NCBI RefSeq assembly: GCF_009928425.1
Contig: NZ_JAABNS010000001.1
Coordinates: 2,790,001 to 2,854,000, forward strand
Length of the DNA: 64,000 nt
Direction: 5' to 3'
Source: Pseudarthrobacter sp. ATCC 49987
GTDB taxonomy: Bacteria; Actinomycetota; Actinomycetes; Actinomycetales; Micrococcaceae
Below are positions 1 through 8,437 of the stretch, one piece after another. The notes under the pieces were generated by a model. It saw nothing but the letters and a program-made list of their open reading frames with translations, was not told where the DNA came from and searched no databases. A program made the translations under genes and the position numbers. Position 1 is the stretch's first letter; each line of letters opens with the position of its first letter.

Positions 1-1
1 T

Positions 2-508
2 TCGGACTCCGTGGCCTATCACTCATACCGCAGGCTGCAGGACCCGTCGATCATCAATGAAGCCGCCGTGGCGACGCCCGGCACACGCACATGGATGAGG
101 CTCCATGACGCCGCCATCCGCCAGTGCCTGGAAATGCGCAAGCAACTGGATGCTGAATCGGCCACCACGCGGGCCCTCATGGCCGCGGCAGCCAGCATTT
201 CGAACTCCAGGGAAGCCGACGCGCAGTCTTCCTTCAACACCCTTGCGGCAGTGGCCTCTCTGGGCCTCGGCATACCGGCGCTGGTCTTGGCCCTCTATGG
301 CGCTGACCGGCTCCTGCCTCTGAACACAGAGTCCAAGCAGCTCGCGTTCATTCCGGTTGCGGCCGGCTTGTTCTTCGCTGCGCTTATCGCGATCTGGCGG
401 GCCCCGAAGGGGAAGTCCAGCCGTGTCTGGATCTTCGCGGCCATCGGTATCATCCTTATTCTGCTCAGTCTTCTGATCACGGCAGGACTCCTCGCACCTT
501 CCAATTAG
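2..508 (+). CDS. C-terminal part of a three-helix membrane protein (5' end outside window)
   Basis: The frame is open back to base 2, so the true start probably lies upstream. A GTG at 11 would be an internal codon or a weak start. The N-terminal part is polar and helical (about residues 1-75). It is followed by three hydrophobic segments: one starting LAAVASLGLGIPALVLALYG, one in the middle (LAFIPVAAGLFFAALIAIW) and one at the C-terminus (IFAAIGIILILLSLLITAG). The layout recalls the C-terminal membrane half of CorA-like or other soluble-head/membrane-tail proteins, but no family motif was recognised. It converges with the acyltransferase gene, leaving only 12 bases between the stops. Confidence 0.6.
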   Translation, partial: SDSVAYHSYRRLQDPSIINEAAVATPGTRTWMRLHDAAIRQCLEMRKQLDAESATTRALMAAAASISNSREADAQSSFNTLAAVASLGLGIPALVLALYGADRLLPLNTESKQLAFIPVAAGLFFAALIAIWRAPKGKSSRVWIFAAIGIILILLSLLITAGLLAPSN

Positions 509-520
509 CGCCGCCCAACG

Positions 521-1738
521 TTACCGGGAGCGGGACCCGGCATATTCCCGTGCTACTGGAGGCGACGGCGCTTCTGCCGGTTGTGGGATAGCCGGACTGT
601 CCGCGGGAGCGTCGCGGCGGATCCGGCGGCCCACGGCACGCCCCACGGCCATCGAGAGCCGGTGGGCGGGCTGTTCCACGTAGCGGAAGAACAGCTCCGC
701 GATCGCGAACGAGGCGGCCACGGAAACGGCGAGCGCCATCGGAAGCGAGACGGATCGCAGCAGGGTGACGCCGGCCAGGATGATCGGAAGGTGCACCAGG
801 TAGAGGCTGAAGGACACGCGGCCCAGCCATTGCGCGGCGGCGGTGTCGCCGAGCCGCTTGGCCGAGCCGCACGAGATGAACAGCAGGACGATCAGCGTCG
901 CGCCCACCGTGACAACGGCCTCGACGCCGGGTATCGGCTGCTCGCGGCTGATCCATTCAGCGTTGGCCAGGAAGAGTCCCGCGGCGGCCACGAGGAACCA
1001 GGCGACGCGCGGCCACTTCCGGGTCAGCTCGCGGATCCGCTCACGCTCGACGCCGAGGACGGCCCCGATGAGGAAAATCGGGAGGTAGGACAGCCAGTCG
1101 AGGTGCTGCAGGGCTCCCACCAGGGCCAGGAGCAGTGCCAGGCCGATCTTCACGTGCCAGAAGCGCCGCCAGCGGAGTGCGAGGAAGACGTAGGCCGGGA
1201 GCAGGAGGGAGAACAGGACTTCCCATTTGAGCGACCACAGCGGGGTGTTGATGGTGCTGGCGTTCAGCAGGAGCAGGCCGTCCTTGAGGACCTGGCCCAC
1301 GCTGGGGTGGATCACGTACATGTCCGCCCACGGGCTCTGCAGCGGCGACGCCGTCCGGGGAATCAGCAGGATCAACGCAACGGCCACCGCCAGCGACGCC
1401 CAGGCCGGTATATAGAGGCGGAAAAAGCGCTTGGCGTAGTACTGCGCCCAGCTCCTGGCCGGGCCCGGCCGGGTGAACGGCAGGACCAGGACGAAGCCGG
1501 AGAGCACAAAAAAGACGTGGACAGCCGGCGTGCCGTTCCAGAGGACGTGCAGCGGAGAGAACACAGCCCAGGTCTCTGCCGTATTGAGCGCCGCGGACCG
1601 GTTGCCCTTTACGACGTTCCCGATTCCCGGGAGCGTGGACACTACGTGGCAGGCAACAACCACCAGGGCGGCAATCCCCCTGAGGCCATCAAGCTGCGTG
1701 ACTCGTGTTTGACCAGACTTAGACAGCATCCGTCCCAT
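521..1738 (-). CDS. Acyltransferase family 3 (OafA/YrhL-like) membrane protein
   Basis: Membrane O-acyltransferase that would acetylate or acylate a cell-envelope glycan or lipid-linked sugar. The N-terminus has the family signature LDGLRGIAALVVVACHVV, with the conserved histidine near residue 29, followed by VHVFFVLSGFVL. About ten hydrophobic segments follow across the 405 residues, a normal length for the family. The C-terminal roughly 40 residues are proline- and arginine-rich and probably cytoplasmic. A second in-frame ATG lies at 1729, so the start could be nine bases later. It stands alone with no obvious partner, so the acceptor cannot be inferred. Confidence 0.93.
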   Translation of the reverse strand: MGRMLSKSGQTRVTQLDGLRGIAALVVVACHVVSTLPGIGNVVKGNRSAALNTAETWAVFSPLHVLWNGTPAVHVFFVLSGFVLVLPFTRPGPARSWAQYYAKRFFRLYIPAWASLAVAVALILLIPRTASPLQSPWADMYVIHPSVGQVLKDGLLLLNASTINTPLWSLKWEVLFSLLLPAYVFLALRWRRFWHVKIGLALLLALVGALQHLDWLSYLPIFLIGAVLGVERERIRELTRKWPRVAWFLVAAAGLFLANAEWISREQPIPGVEAVVTVGATLIVLLFISCGSAKRLGDTAAAQWLGRVSFSLYLVHLPIILAGVTLLRSVSLPMALAVSVAASFAIAELFFRYVEQPAHRLSMAVGRAVGRRIRRDAPADSPAIPQPAEAPSPPVAREYAGSRSR

Positions 1739-1832
1739 GTTACCAGTTCGTTACATTTGACGGCGGCCGGGGAGTCGCCAAGACTGAGGTCCCTGCCGGC
1801 CAACAGGTCAGTTTTGGCTTGCCCTTCCCCTG

Positions 1833-1997
1833 ATGTACGCAGCCGCCCTGCCCGGCGGATTGCGGAGCCCAGATGCCATTCATCTCGCCGCCGCCATCCG
1901 GCTGCAGTCCGACGTCCTGGTAGCCTACGACGCCGACCTGCTGGCTTCCGCGGTGGACGCCGGCCTTAACGTCGCGTCCCCCGGAAGCGCGGGCTGA
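1833..1997 (+). pseudogene. C-terminal remnant of a VapC/PIN-domain toxin
   Basis: A 54-codon open stretch in the gap between the acyltransferase and DUF6226 genes reads like the end of a PIN-domain ribonuclease. It has the typical S-x-DAIHLAAAIRL helix with the conserved acidic residue, then DVLVAYDADLLASAVDAGL and a terminal SPG. The N-terminal two thirds, with the first catalytic aspartate, and any VapB antitoxin gene are missing, so it should be inactive. The family call is from memory of conserved motifs. The rest of the 1739-2043 gap shows no gene. Confidence 0.6.
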
Positions 1998-2043
1998 TCG
2001 TGGCCTGAGCCAATCCCGGTCGGGTTGCGTCCGGGGCCCCAGT

Positions 2044-3198
2044 TCAGCTCCGGCGCAGTGGCCAGGGTTTCCATCCGCGGGCCACCTCCCGCAGCCGGAC
2101 CTCCGCGTCGTGCAGTCGCCCGGCACTGGCCGGGGGCGGTTCGCCCTGGCCGCTCTCCGAGCCGGAACCGTCGAACGCTGCCAAGGCATACTCGCTCCAC
2201 CGCTTGCGGCCCACCGGGTAGCGTTCGCTGTATCCGCCGGCCGCGACCGAGAGCACCAACAGCTCCAGCCGATCCGCTGTTGTCTCCACCGTTTCGTCGC
2301 AGGAATCGCAGCCGCACACCGGAAACGCGAAGTCATGCAGCACTCCGGCGTGCACCATCACGCCCGGGTAGACGGTCAGCACAATCGTCAGGGCCGCCGC
2401 CCCGGAATCCCGCGGGATGATTTTGACGGCCTGCAGGACGCCCGGCCCCTGCATCAGCAGCTCCCCGCCATGGGCCGGATCATCCTGGACATCGACGTCG
2501 TACACCGCCGTCAGGTGCTCGATCAGCGCACGGGCGACGACGTGGAGCCCGGCGAAGCGCTCGGGGTGGCTGTCCACGCTGTAGGAATCCGGGTCGGGCC
2601 CGTCCGCGCCCCAGTGCCGGCCGTAGGGAATGGGCTCCCCGTCGCGGGAGTAATAGGTGGTCGTCGGCAGGTCCGGCCGGACGTAGCGGGGCCGTCCTGC
2701 CGCCGGGCGTACCGGAACGGGCGGACGGGCCGGGGGCTCATCCGGCTCGTCCTGCGCCCAGTCCGAGAGCACGTCAATCAGCCCGCGGACCGCGTCGTCG
2801 TCCGCGCTGCGAAGAGCTTCGAGCAGGCGGTCCACCTCGAACGCTTTGTCCCGGTTTCCCACCGTAGATGGGGCCCCTTCATAGGCGGCCCACTGCGCGT
2901 CGGGCCGCAGCCGGGCGATGGTGTTCCCGGCGAAGACCGCCGCAGCCGCGCTGAGGGTGCTGTCGTCGGCGAGCTGGGAGCCTGCCGTGCGCAGGAACCG
3001 GATGAGCCGTTCAGGGTCTGCAGCCAGTTCGCCCGCCCGTGCGCCCTGCGCCGCGCAGAAGTCAACGAACGGGGCATAGCCCTCCAGGTGCCGGACCACC
3101 GCGGGACCGGACCCTTCCCGATACAACGCGGTGCCGCGCGGCATCGGTTCCGGCATTCCGGTGGCCTGCCCTTCAAACAAGTCCTCTGCTGTCCCCAT
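2044..3198 (-). CDS. DUF6226-type protein with an extra N-terminal domain
   Basis: The 384-residue soluble protein has two parts. Residues about 155-355 carry features I associate with DUF6226: YVRPDLPTTTYYSRDGEPI, YSVDSHPERFAGLHVVA, then GVMVHAGVLHDFAFPVCGC and CDSCDE. Two CxC/CxxC-like pairs there could bind a metal. Residues 1-135 are a separate helical domain, joined by a proline-rich linker near residue 155. The function is unknown. No neighbour suggests one, and the gene appears to be monocistronic. The domain assignment is from recall of related actinobacterial proteins and is moderately secure. Confidence 0.72.
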   Translation of the reverse strand: MGTAEDLFEGQATGMPEPMPRGTALYREGSGPAVVRHLEGYAPFVDFCAAQGARAGELAADPERLIRFLRTAGSQLADDSTLSAAAAVFAGNTIARLRPDAQWAAYEGAPSTVGNRDKAFEVDRLLEALRSADDDAVRGLIDVLSDWAQDEPDEPPARPPVPVRPAAGRPRYVRPDLPTTTYYSRDGEPIPYGRHWGADGPDPDSYSVDSHPERFAGLHVVARALIEHLTAVYDVDVQDDPAHGGELLMQGPGVLQAVKIIPRDSGAAALTIVLTVYPGVMVHAGVLHDFAFPVCGCDSCDETVETTADRLELLVLSVAAGGYSERYPVGRKRWSEYALAAFDGSGSESGQGEPPPASAGRLHDAEVRLREVARGWKPWPLRRS

Positions 3199-3319
3199 AC
3201 CGCGATCCTAATCCGCCGCCGGAACCGCCACGCACTAAAATAAGGCTTTCGAAAGGCTGCGGGGCGAACCCCGTCCGATTAGGTAGGCCCGGCCCGCAGC
3301 CGGCGCCGGAGATTGTATC

Positions 3320-3646
3320 TCAGCTCCCCAGACCCAGAAAAATGGCCAGCGACTGCTCAACTGCAACCATCGTCTTGGCATCCACTCGTCCCATTCGCTG
3401 CCCGAGGCTGGCGCGACGCACCGTTGTCAGCTTGTCCACCATGATCTGGCTAACGCGTTCCAACCCGGTCAGCTGTCCTGGCTCCACGGTCAACCTCAGC
3501 AGCGGCGCGTCCGTCAATTGGGACGTCAGCGGCAGAAGGGTGATCGACTCAGACGCTGCAAACAGATCATCTTGAATGATGAGCGCCGGCCTGGGTTTTT
3601 GCGCATATGTGCCACCCGAGACCGTCCAAAGCTCGCCCCGATTCAC
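3320..3646 (-). CDS. mazF: MazF/PemK-family endoribonuclease toxin
   Basis: Type II toxin predicted to cleave mRNA. At 108 residues it is the usual size. It opens with MNRGELWTVSGG and has the PemK core RPALIIQDD followed by ITLLPLTSQ, the conserved hydrophobic strand and threonine. It ends in the usual helix (VDAKTMVAVEQSLAIFLGL). The start GTG overlaps the antitoxin stop in a GTGA tetranucleotide, so toxin synthesis is probably coupled to the antitoxin. Transcription is likely controlled by the antitoxin or the complex, as is usual for the family. Confidence 0.9.
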   Translation of the reverse strand: MNRGELWTVSGGTYAQKPRPALIIQDDLFAASESITLLPLTSQLTDAPLLRLTVEPGQLTGLERVSQIMVDKLTTVRRASLGQRMGRVDAKTMVAVEQSLAIFLGLGS

Positions 3647-3846
3647 TCGGGCCAGTCTTCCGAAATCTGTTCGATGAAGTCCTGGTCGTCACCCGCGCGG
3701 TCCGCGGCGGCAACCGCAAGCGCCTGGCGCCGCGCCTCGCGCTTGAACTCTTCCGTGCGGGCGTCTGGCACCCACATCTGAATCTGCCGGAAGCCACGCT
3801 CGCGCATAGCAGCCCGGTGCCGTGCGACGCGATCCCTAACGCTCAT
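3643..3846 (-). CDS. MazE-like antitoxin (DUF3018 type)
   Basis: This 67-residue basic protein precedes and overlaps the MazF gene. The sequence RVARHRAAMRERGFRQIQMW followed by VPDART is the ribbon-helix-helix-like N-terminus of DUF3018 antitoxins. The acidic tail (DDQDFIEQISEDW) is the likely toxin-neutralising segment. The order antitoxin then toxin with a four-base overlap is standard. It should bind MazF and repress its own promoter in the 3847-3976 gap. Confidence 0.85.
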   Translation of the reverse strand: MSVRDRVARHRAAMRERGFRQIQMWVPDARTEEFKREARRQALAVAAADRAGDDQDFIEQISEDWPE

Positions 3847-3976
3847 AGCCCAATGTTACATGTAACTTCTGACTGCCAGCCGGTCAGCCGGGCCAAACGG
3901 ACGAGCGTTGGCGGGCGGCTCTCCTGCTCGCGGCAGCCTGAGGAGCCAGCTACCTGAGGCTTCACCTTCGCCGCGC

Positions 3977-4738
3977 CTACTCCCCGCGGGCGATTGCCAG
4001 GTGGCTGGCTGCAGCGATTTCGAGGTGCGTCAGGTCCGAGGCCACGGTCACAAAGGTGAAGCCCTCCTCGATGCGCTGCCGGGCAATTTCTCCGCTGGCC
4101 GTATGAATGGCCGCGATGACGCCCGCGGACTGGGCTGCCTCACGGATGGTGACCAGCGCGGCATTGAATTCCTCGGCCACGTCCGGATCGTTGGGAAATC
4201 TTCCGCCCACAGCCAGGCACAGGTCGGACGGACCGATGTAGACGCCGTCGATTCCCGGGACCGCGCAGATTTCCTTGACGTTCTGCAGTCCTTCGGGCGT
4301 CTCGATCATGGCCAGGCACAGCACGGTGGCGTCGGCGTCGGCGGGTTTGGGGCCGATGCGCAGGGCAGACCTCATCGGCCCGTAGGAGCGCATGCCATGT
4401 GGCGGGTACCGGACTGCCCGGACGGCGTCGGCCGCTTCGGCCGCATTGTTCACCAGGGGGACGATCACCCCGGCCGCGCCGGCGTCGAGTGCCTGTCCGA
4501 TAAGGGCCGCGTTGTTGGCCGGAACCCGGACGATGCCGGCGGCGCCCGCGGCATCTATGGCCATGAGTCCGTTCAGCCACCCGGAGTACCCCATCAACCC
4601 GTGTTGTGCATCGAGCGCGACGTAGTCGTACCCGACGCGGGCAACCCGTTCTGTGGAAACGGGCGAATCCAAAACGATCCAATAGCCGACGACGGCCTCG
4701 TGGGCGCGGGCTTTGGCAGCAAATGATGCGGCGGTCAT
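3977..4738 (-). CDS. HpcH/HpaI family aldolase
   Basis: Class II metal-dependent aldolase of the HpaI/GarL/RhmA family, expected to split a 2-keto-3-deoxy acid into pyruvate plus an aldehyde. Motifs are in order: VALDAQHG near residue 40 (histidine base), the RVPANN arginine loop, AMIETPEG near residue 150 (metal-binding glutamate) and GVYIGPSDL. The length, 253 residues, is typical. It is the last gene of the transporter operon, 42 bases after the aldo/keto reductase gene. That placement suggests the imported compound is converted to a keto-deoxy acid. The exact substrate cannot be read from the sequence. Confidence 0.93.
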   Translation of the reverse strand: MTAASFAAKARAHEAVVGYWIVLDSPVSTERVARVGYDYVALDAQHGLMGYSGWLNGLMAIDAAGAAGIVRVPANNAALIGQALDAGAAGVIVPLVNNAAEAADAVRAVRYPPHGMRSYGPMRSALRIGPKPADADATVLCLAMIETPEGLQNVKEICAVPGIDGVYIGPSDLCLAVGGRFPNDPDVAEEFNAALVTIREAAQSAGVIAAIHTASGEIARQRIEEGFTFVTVASDLTHLEIAAASHLAIARGE

Positions 4739-4780
4739 GGCAGTTACCTCTTCAGTTTGGCGTTGTGTGAGCCGGGGCGG

Positions 4781-5758
4781 TTATCGGTTGTAGTTGGGCA
4801 TCGGTCCGCGGATTTCCGCGGCAACGTCGTCGCAGGCGCGGACGATGTCCGCCGGCAGCGGGCCCTTGGCCGCGGCGTCGATGTTGGCCTGGAGCTGTTC
4901 GATTTTGGAGCCGCCCAGCAGGATGGAACCGACCCCCGGTTTGCTCAAGAGCCACCGGAAGGACAGCTCCGGCAGCGGCAGTCCCGCGCCGTCCGCAATG
5001 TCGCCCAGCTGGCGTATCGCCTCGAAGAGCCGGGGATCCCAGTACCGCTTCTTGTACATTTCGGCCAGCCGGGAACTGCCGAACCGGCCCTCCGTGGGCG
5101 ACTCCGTGAACGCGTGTTTGCCCGTGAGAAGGCCGCCGCCGAGCGGGTTGTAGACCATGGTCAGCAGGCCCGTGTGCTGGGCGAACTCAAGGTATTCGTC
5201 CTCGATCCGGGTCGCCAGCAGGTTGTACAGCTGCTGCGCCACCACCGGCCGGGGGGTTCCGGAGGCGTCGGCGGCCGCGTTCAGCTCGCTGATCTGCCAG
5301 GCCGCAAAGTTGGACACGCCCCAGGCGCCGATCTTGCCTTCGGCGATCAGCTGCCCGACGATGGCGAGCGTCTCTTCCAGCGGGGCCTTCCGGTCCGGCT
5401 GGTGGAGGTAGAAAAGGTCCAGCCGGTCCGCCGCCAGCCGCCGGAGGCTGCCCTCGACGGAGCGCCGGAGCCCTTCGGCCGACAGCGGGGAGTGGTCTCC
5501 CGCATCCGGGTGCGGCATTCCCGCTTTGGAGGCCAGGATGACGGCATCGCGCTTTCCCGGCAGGAGCTTGGCCAGCATTTCCTCGGTGGCGCTGCCCGCG
5601 TACCCGTTGGCGGTGTCAACCACCGTGATCCCGGCGTCGAGCGCGGCAGACAGCATGCCGGCGGCAACCTCCTCCGACACTGTGTCGCCAAAGGTCATGG
5701 TGCCCAGGGCCAGCTGCGAAATGGGAAGCTCGAGGCCTGCCACGTTGGTTCCCTGCAT
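4781..5758 (-). CDS. Aldo/keto reductase
   Basis: NADPH-dependent oxidoreductase with a TIM-barrel fold. The catalytic tetrad can be placed as D in VVDTANGYAG, the Y of the same loop, K in LASKAG and H in LFYLHQPD. GSILLGGSKIEQL near the end is the cofactor-binding loop. At 325 residues it resembles the YhdN/IolS-type group. Its ATG overlaps the stop of the upstream ATPase gene by one base (TGATG), so it is translated from the transporter operon. It probably oxidises or reduces the imported sugar or sugar acid before aldol cleavage. Confidence 0.92.
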   Translation of the reverse strand: MQGTNVAGLELPISQLALGTMTFGDTVSEEVAAGMLSAALDAGITVVDTANGYAGSATEEMLAKLLPGKRDAVILASKAGMPHPDAGDHSPLSAEGLRRSVEGSLRRLAADRLDLFYLHQPDRKAPLEETLAIVGQLIAEGKIGAWGVSNFAAWQISELNAAADASGTPRPVVAQQLYNLLATRIEDEYLEFAQHTGLLTMVYNPLGGGLLTGKHAFTESPTEGRFGSSRLAEMYKKRYWDPRLFEAIRQLGDIADGAGLPLPELSFRWLLSKPGVGSILLGGSKIEQLQANIDAAAKGPLPADIVRACDDVAAEIRGPMPNYNR

Positions 5759-6669
5759 CAGCTTGCATCCTCCATCAGTACGGGGTCACCCTGCGGGGCT
5801 ACCTTGTTCAGTCTTGAGACCAGCTGGCGCGGTTTGCGGCCGGTCATGGTCAGCGGATCCAGGGCGGCCGCCCGCAGCGCCCGCGTGTAAGGGTCCCTGG
5901 GTCTGCTGAGGACCTGTTCAGTGTTCCCCTGCTCCACGATCTTTCCCTTGGACATCACCACGACGTGGCTGCTGCTTTCGCGCACCACACCGAGGTTGTG
6001 GCTGATCATCAGGTACGTGAGTCCGCTGTCCCGCTGGATGTCCGCGAGGAGTTCCAGAACCTGCGCCTGGACCGACACGTCCAGGGCGCTGGTTGCCTCA
6101 TCACAGACCAGCAGTTCAGGCTGGGACGCGAGTGCCCGGGCAATGCCGATCCGCTGGCGCTGCCCGCCGGAAAATTCCGCCGGCCGGCGGCCCAGGGCCG
6201 AAACGGGAAGGCCCACCTGGTCCATCAGTTTGGCGGCTGCGGCCCGGCGTTCCTTGCCGGACCGGATGCCCCGCAGCGTCAGGGGTTCGGCCACGATGTC
6301 CTCGGCCGTGAGGTGCGGGTCCAGTGAACCGTAGGGATCCTGGAACACCATCTGAACCTTTGACCGGAGGGGACGCAGCTGCCGGGCGGGCATCCGGGCG
6401 ATGTCCTGGCCGTTGAGCAGGATCTCCCCGGATGTTGGGGTGAGCAGCCGGACGATCGCCTTGGCGATGGTGGACTTGCCGCAGCCCGACTCCCCCACAA
6501 TGGCCACCGTGCTGCCGCGCGGGACGTCGAAGCTGACATCGTCCACGGCCCGGAAGCTGGTCCGGTGCACGGCGTAGTCCACCGTGAGGTTGCGAATGGA
6601 CAGCACCAGGTCCTGCCCGATGGGCGTGCTGCCGGGCGTGCTCGCGGCAGTGTTCGTTGCAGGGCTCAC
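5758..6669 (-). CDS. Dipeptide/oligopeptide-type ABC transporter ATPase (DppF-like)
   Basis: Second ATP-binding subunit of a family 5 (Dpp/Opp/nickel/glycoside) importer. It shows Walker A GESGCGKST near residue 62, the signature FSGGQRQRIGIARAL, and Walker B with VCDEATSALDV. A C-terminal oligopeptide-transporter extension is present. The start is GTG, overlapping the preceding gene's stop in GTGA. It works with the neighbouring ATPase, two permeases and binding protein at the cytoplasmic membrane. Confidence 0.93.
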   Translation of the reverse strand: MSPATNTAASTPGSTPIGQDLVLSIRNLTVDYAVHRTSFRAVDDVSFDVPRGSTVAIVGESGCGKSTIAKAIVRLLTPTSGEILLNGQDIARMPARQLRPLRSKVQMVFQDPYGSLDPHLTAEDIVAEPLTLRGIRSGKERRAAAAKLMDQVGLPVSALGRRPAEFSGGQRQRIGIARALASQPELLVCDEATSALDVSVQAQVLELLADIQRDSGLTYLMISHNLGVVRESSSHVVVMSKGKIVEQGNTEQVLSRPRDPYTRALRAAALDPLTMTGRKPRQLVSRLNKVAPQGDPVLMEDAS

Positions 6670-7520
6670 GGGTGTGCTCCGTTCAGGGCTGCATGGCTGC
6701 CGGACTCCAGCGGATCCGGCTGGGATTCGCCGTCCCAGGCGCCCAGCCGGGGTACCGCGGCAAGGAGTTTCTTCGTGTAGTCCGTCTGCGGATACTCCAC
6801 GATCTGTTCCACCTCGCCGCTTTCCACAAACTGTCCGTTCTTCATCACGTGGATCCGGTCCGAGACCAGCCGGGCCACGCCCAGATCGTGCGTGATCATC
6901 AGGATGGCCACGTGGGTGCGCTCCTGGAGTTCCATCAGGAGGTCCAGGATGCCGGCCTGCACGGTGACGTCCAGCGCGCTGGTCGGTTCGTCGGCCACCA
7001 GCAGTACCGGGTCCACGGCGAGCGCCATGGCGATCAGCACACGCTGCAGCATGCCGCCGGAGAGCTGGTGCGGGTACTTCTTCAGCTGCGCTTCCGGCGC
7101 GGGGATCCGGACCTGTTCCAGGAGCTCCACGGACCGCCGGGTCGCCTCGGCCTTGGACGCGGGACCTTTCCGGAGGACCGCCTCGCCCAACTGCCGCCCG
7201 ATGGTGTGCACCGGGGACAGCGCGGTCATGGCGTCCTGCGGGATAAGGGCAACCGAGCGGCCCCGGAGCTTGGCAAATTTCCGTGGCTCGGTCACCACGT
7301 CCACGCCGTCCAGCACTGCGTGGCCGGAGATGACGGCGAGGTCGTCCGGCAGGAGCCTGAGGAGGCCCATCGCCGTCGTACTTTTGCCGGAACCGGACTC
7401 ACCGATCACGGTGACGGTCTCTCCGGCGTCGATGGAGAAGGAGATGCCGTCCACGGCGCGGATCACACCGGCAGTGGTCATCAGTTCGACGGAAAGGTCC
7501 TTGACTTCCAGGACGCTCAT
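6666..7520 (-). CDS. Dipeptide/oligopeptide-type ABC transporter ATPase (DppD-like)
   Basis: First ATPase of the importer, 284 residues. I chose the ATG at 7520 because the protein begins MSVLEVKDLSVEL there and the ATG overlaps the dppC-like stop as ATGA. Upstream in-frame sequence is only the shadow of the permease gene. Walker A is GESGSGKST, the signature is LSGGMLQRVLIAMAL and Walker B is VADEPTSALDV. The signature carries a methionine where QRQ is more usual. The gene product pairs with the DppF-like subunit. Confidence 0.93.
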   Translation of the reverse strand: MSVLEVKDLSVELMTTAGVIRAVDGISFSIDAGETVTVIGESGSGKSTTAMGLLRLLPDDLAVISGHAVLDGVDVVTEPRKFAKLRGRSVALIPQDAMTALSPVHTIGRQLGEAVLRKGPASKAEATRRSVELLEQVRIPAPEAQLKKYPHQLSGGMLQRVLIAMALAVDPVLLVADEPTSALDVTVQAGILDLLMELQERTHVAILMITHDLGVARLVSDRIHVMKNGQFVESGEVEQIVEYPQTDYTKKLLAAVPRLGAWDGESQPDPLESGSHAALNGAHP

Positions 7521-8437
7521 GACGTTGCTTCCTTCCGGCGTCGTACGCGGTCCCGCAGGCCGTCGGCCAGCAGGTTGACCCCCACCACCAGGGTGGCGAT
7601 CACCGCTCCGGGGAAGGTGACGATCCACCAGGCGGTGGTGAGGAAATCCTGGCCGTCGGAGATGATCCGGCCCCAGGTGGCGAAGGGCCGCTGCGGGCCT
7701 GCTCCGAGGAAGCTCAAGGCGCTTTCCATCAGGACGGCCGTGGCCAGGAGCAGCAGGACCACCACAATGACCTGGTTGATGACGTTGGGGATGACGTGCT
7801 TCACCAGGGTGGTGATCTGGTGCAGACCCAGGACCTTGGCGGCCTGGACGTAGGGCTTTTCGCGTTCCACCAGCACCAGGGAGCGGGTGAGGCGGGCGGG
7901 CTCGGGCCACTGGGCGATGGCGATCACAAAGGTGATCACCGGAATGGAGGGGCCGAAGAGCGCCACCACCAGCAGGAGCATCATGAGCAAGGGCAGGGAC
8001 AGCTGTGCCTCGATCAGGCGGGACACCACGGCGTCCACCCAGCCGCCGAAAAAGCCGGCGAGCGCACCGAGGACCACGCCCACCAGGCCGGAAATCACCA
8101 CGGCCAGCACGCCGATGGTCAAGGAGACCTGGCCGCCGTGCAGGACCCGGGAGAGGATGTCCCGTCCCAGCTGGTCGGTGCCGAACAGGTGGCCCGGGCT
8201 GAACGGGGGCAGGAAGCGGGACGCGATGGCCTGGGCATCGGCATCCGGCAGCGGAAGGACCTGGGCCAGGACAATCGGCAGCACCACCAGCGCGGTGAGG
8301 ACGGCGCCCAGCAGCATCTTGACGTTGGCCGAGCGCTCCCGCCGTGCGGCCGAGGAGCGCCGGAGCAGGCGCTTCGTCACCGCCGTCCGCGGTTCTATGG
8401 TCTCGGCGACGATCGGGATTTCCTTGACAGTACTCAT
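7517..8437 (-). CDS. ABC transporter permease (DppC-like)
   Basis: Integral-membrane subunit of about six helices. It has an N-terminal cytoplasmic stretch, the phrase GHLFGTDQLGRDILSRVLHG that marks DppC-type permeases, and an EAA-type coupling loop around LVEREKPYVQAAKVLGL. The start at 8437 (MSTVKEIPIV) is chosen over an upstream in-frame ATG because it overlaps the dppB-like stop as ATGA. The predicted length is 306 residues. Confidence 0.92.
   Translation of the reverse strand: MSTVKEIPIVAETIEPRTAVTKRLLRRSSAARRERSANVKMLLGAVLTALVVLPIVLAQVLPLPDADAQAIASRFLPPFSPGHLFGTDQLGRDILSRVLHGGQVSLTIGVLAVVISGLVGVVLGALAGFFGGWVDAVVSRLIEAQLSLPLLMMLLLVVALFGPSIPVITFVIAIAQWPEPARLTRSLVLVEREKPYVQAAKVLGLHQITTLVKHVIPNVINQVIVVVLLLLATAVLMESALSFLGAGPQRPFATWGRIISDGQDFLTTAWWIVTFPGAVIATLVVGVNLLADGLRDRVRRRKEATS

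Noticed and set aside
1740..2336. Minus-strand open frame of 198 codons upstream of the acyltransferase
   Set aside because: No motif, no ribosome site, and it overlaps the end of the DUF6226 gene; the VapC remnant on the other strand explains part of it.
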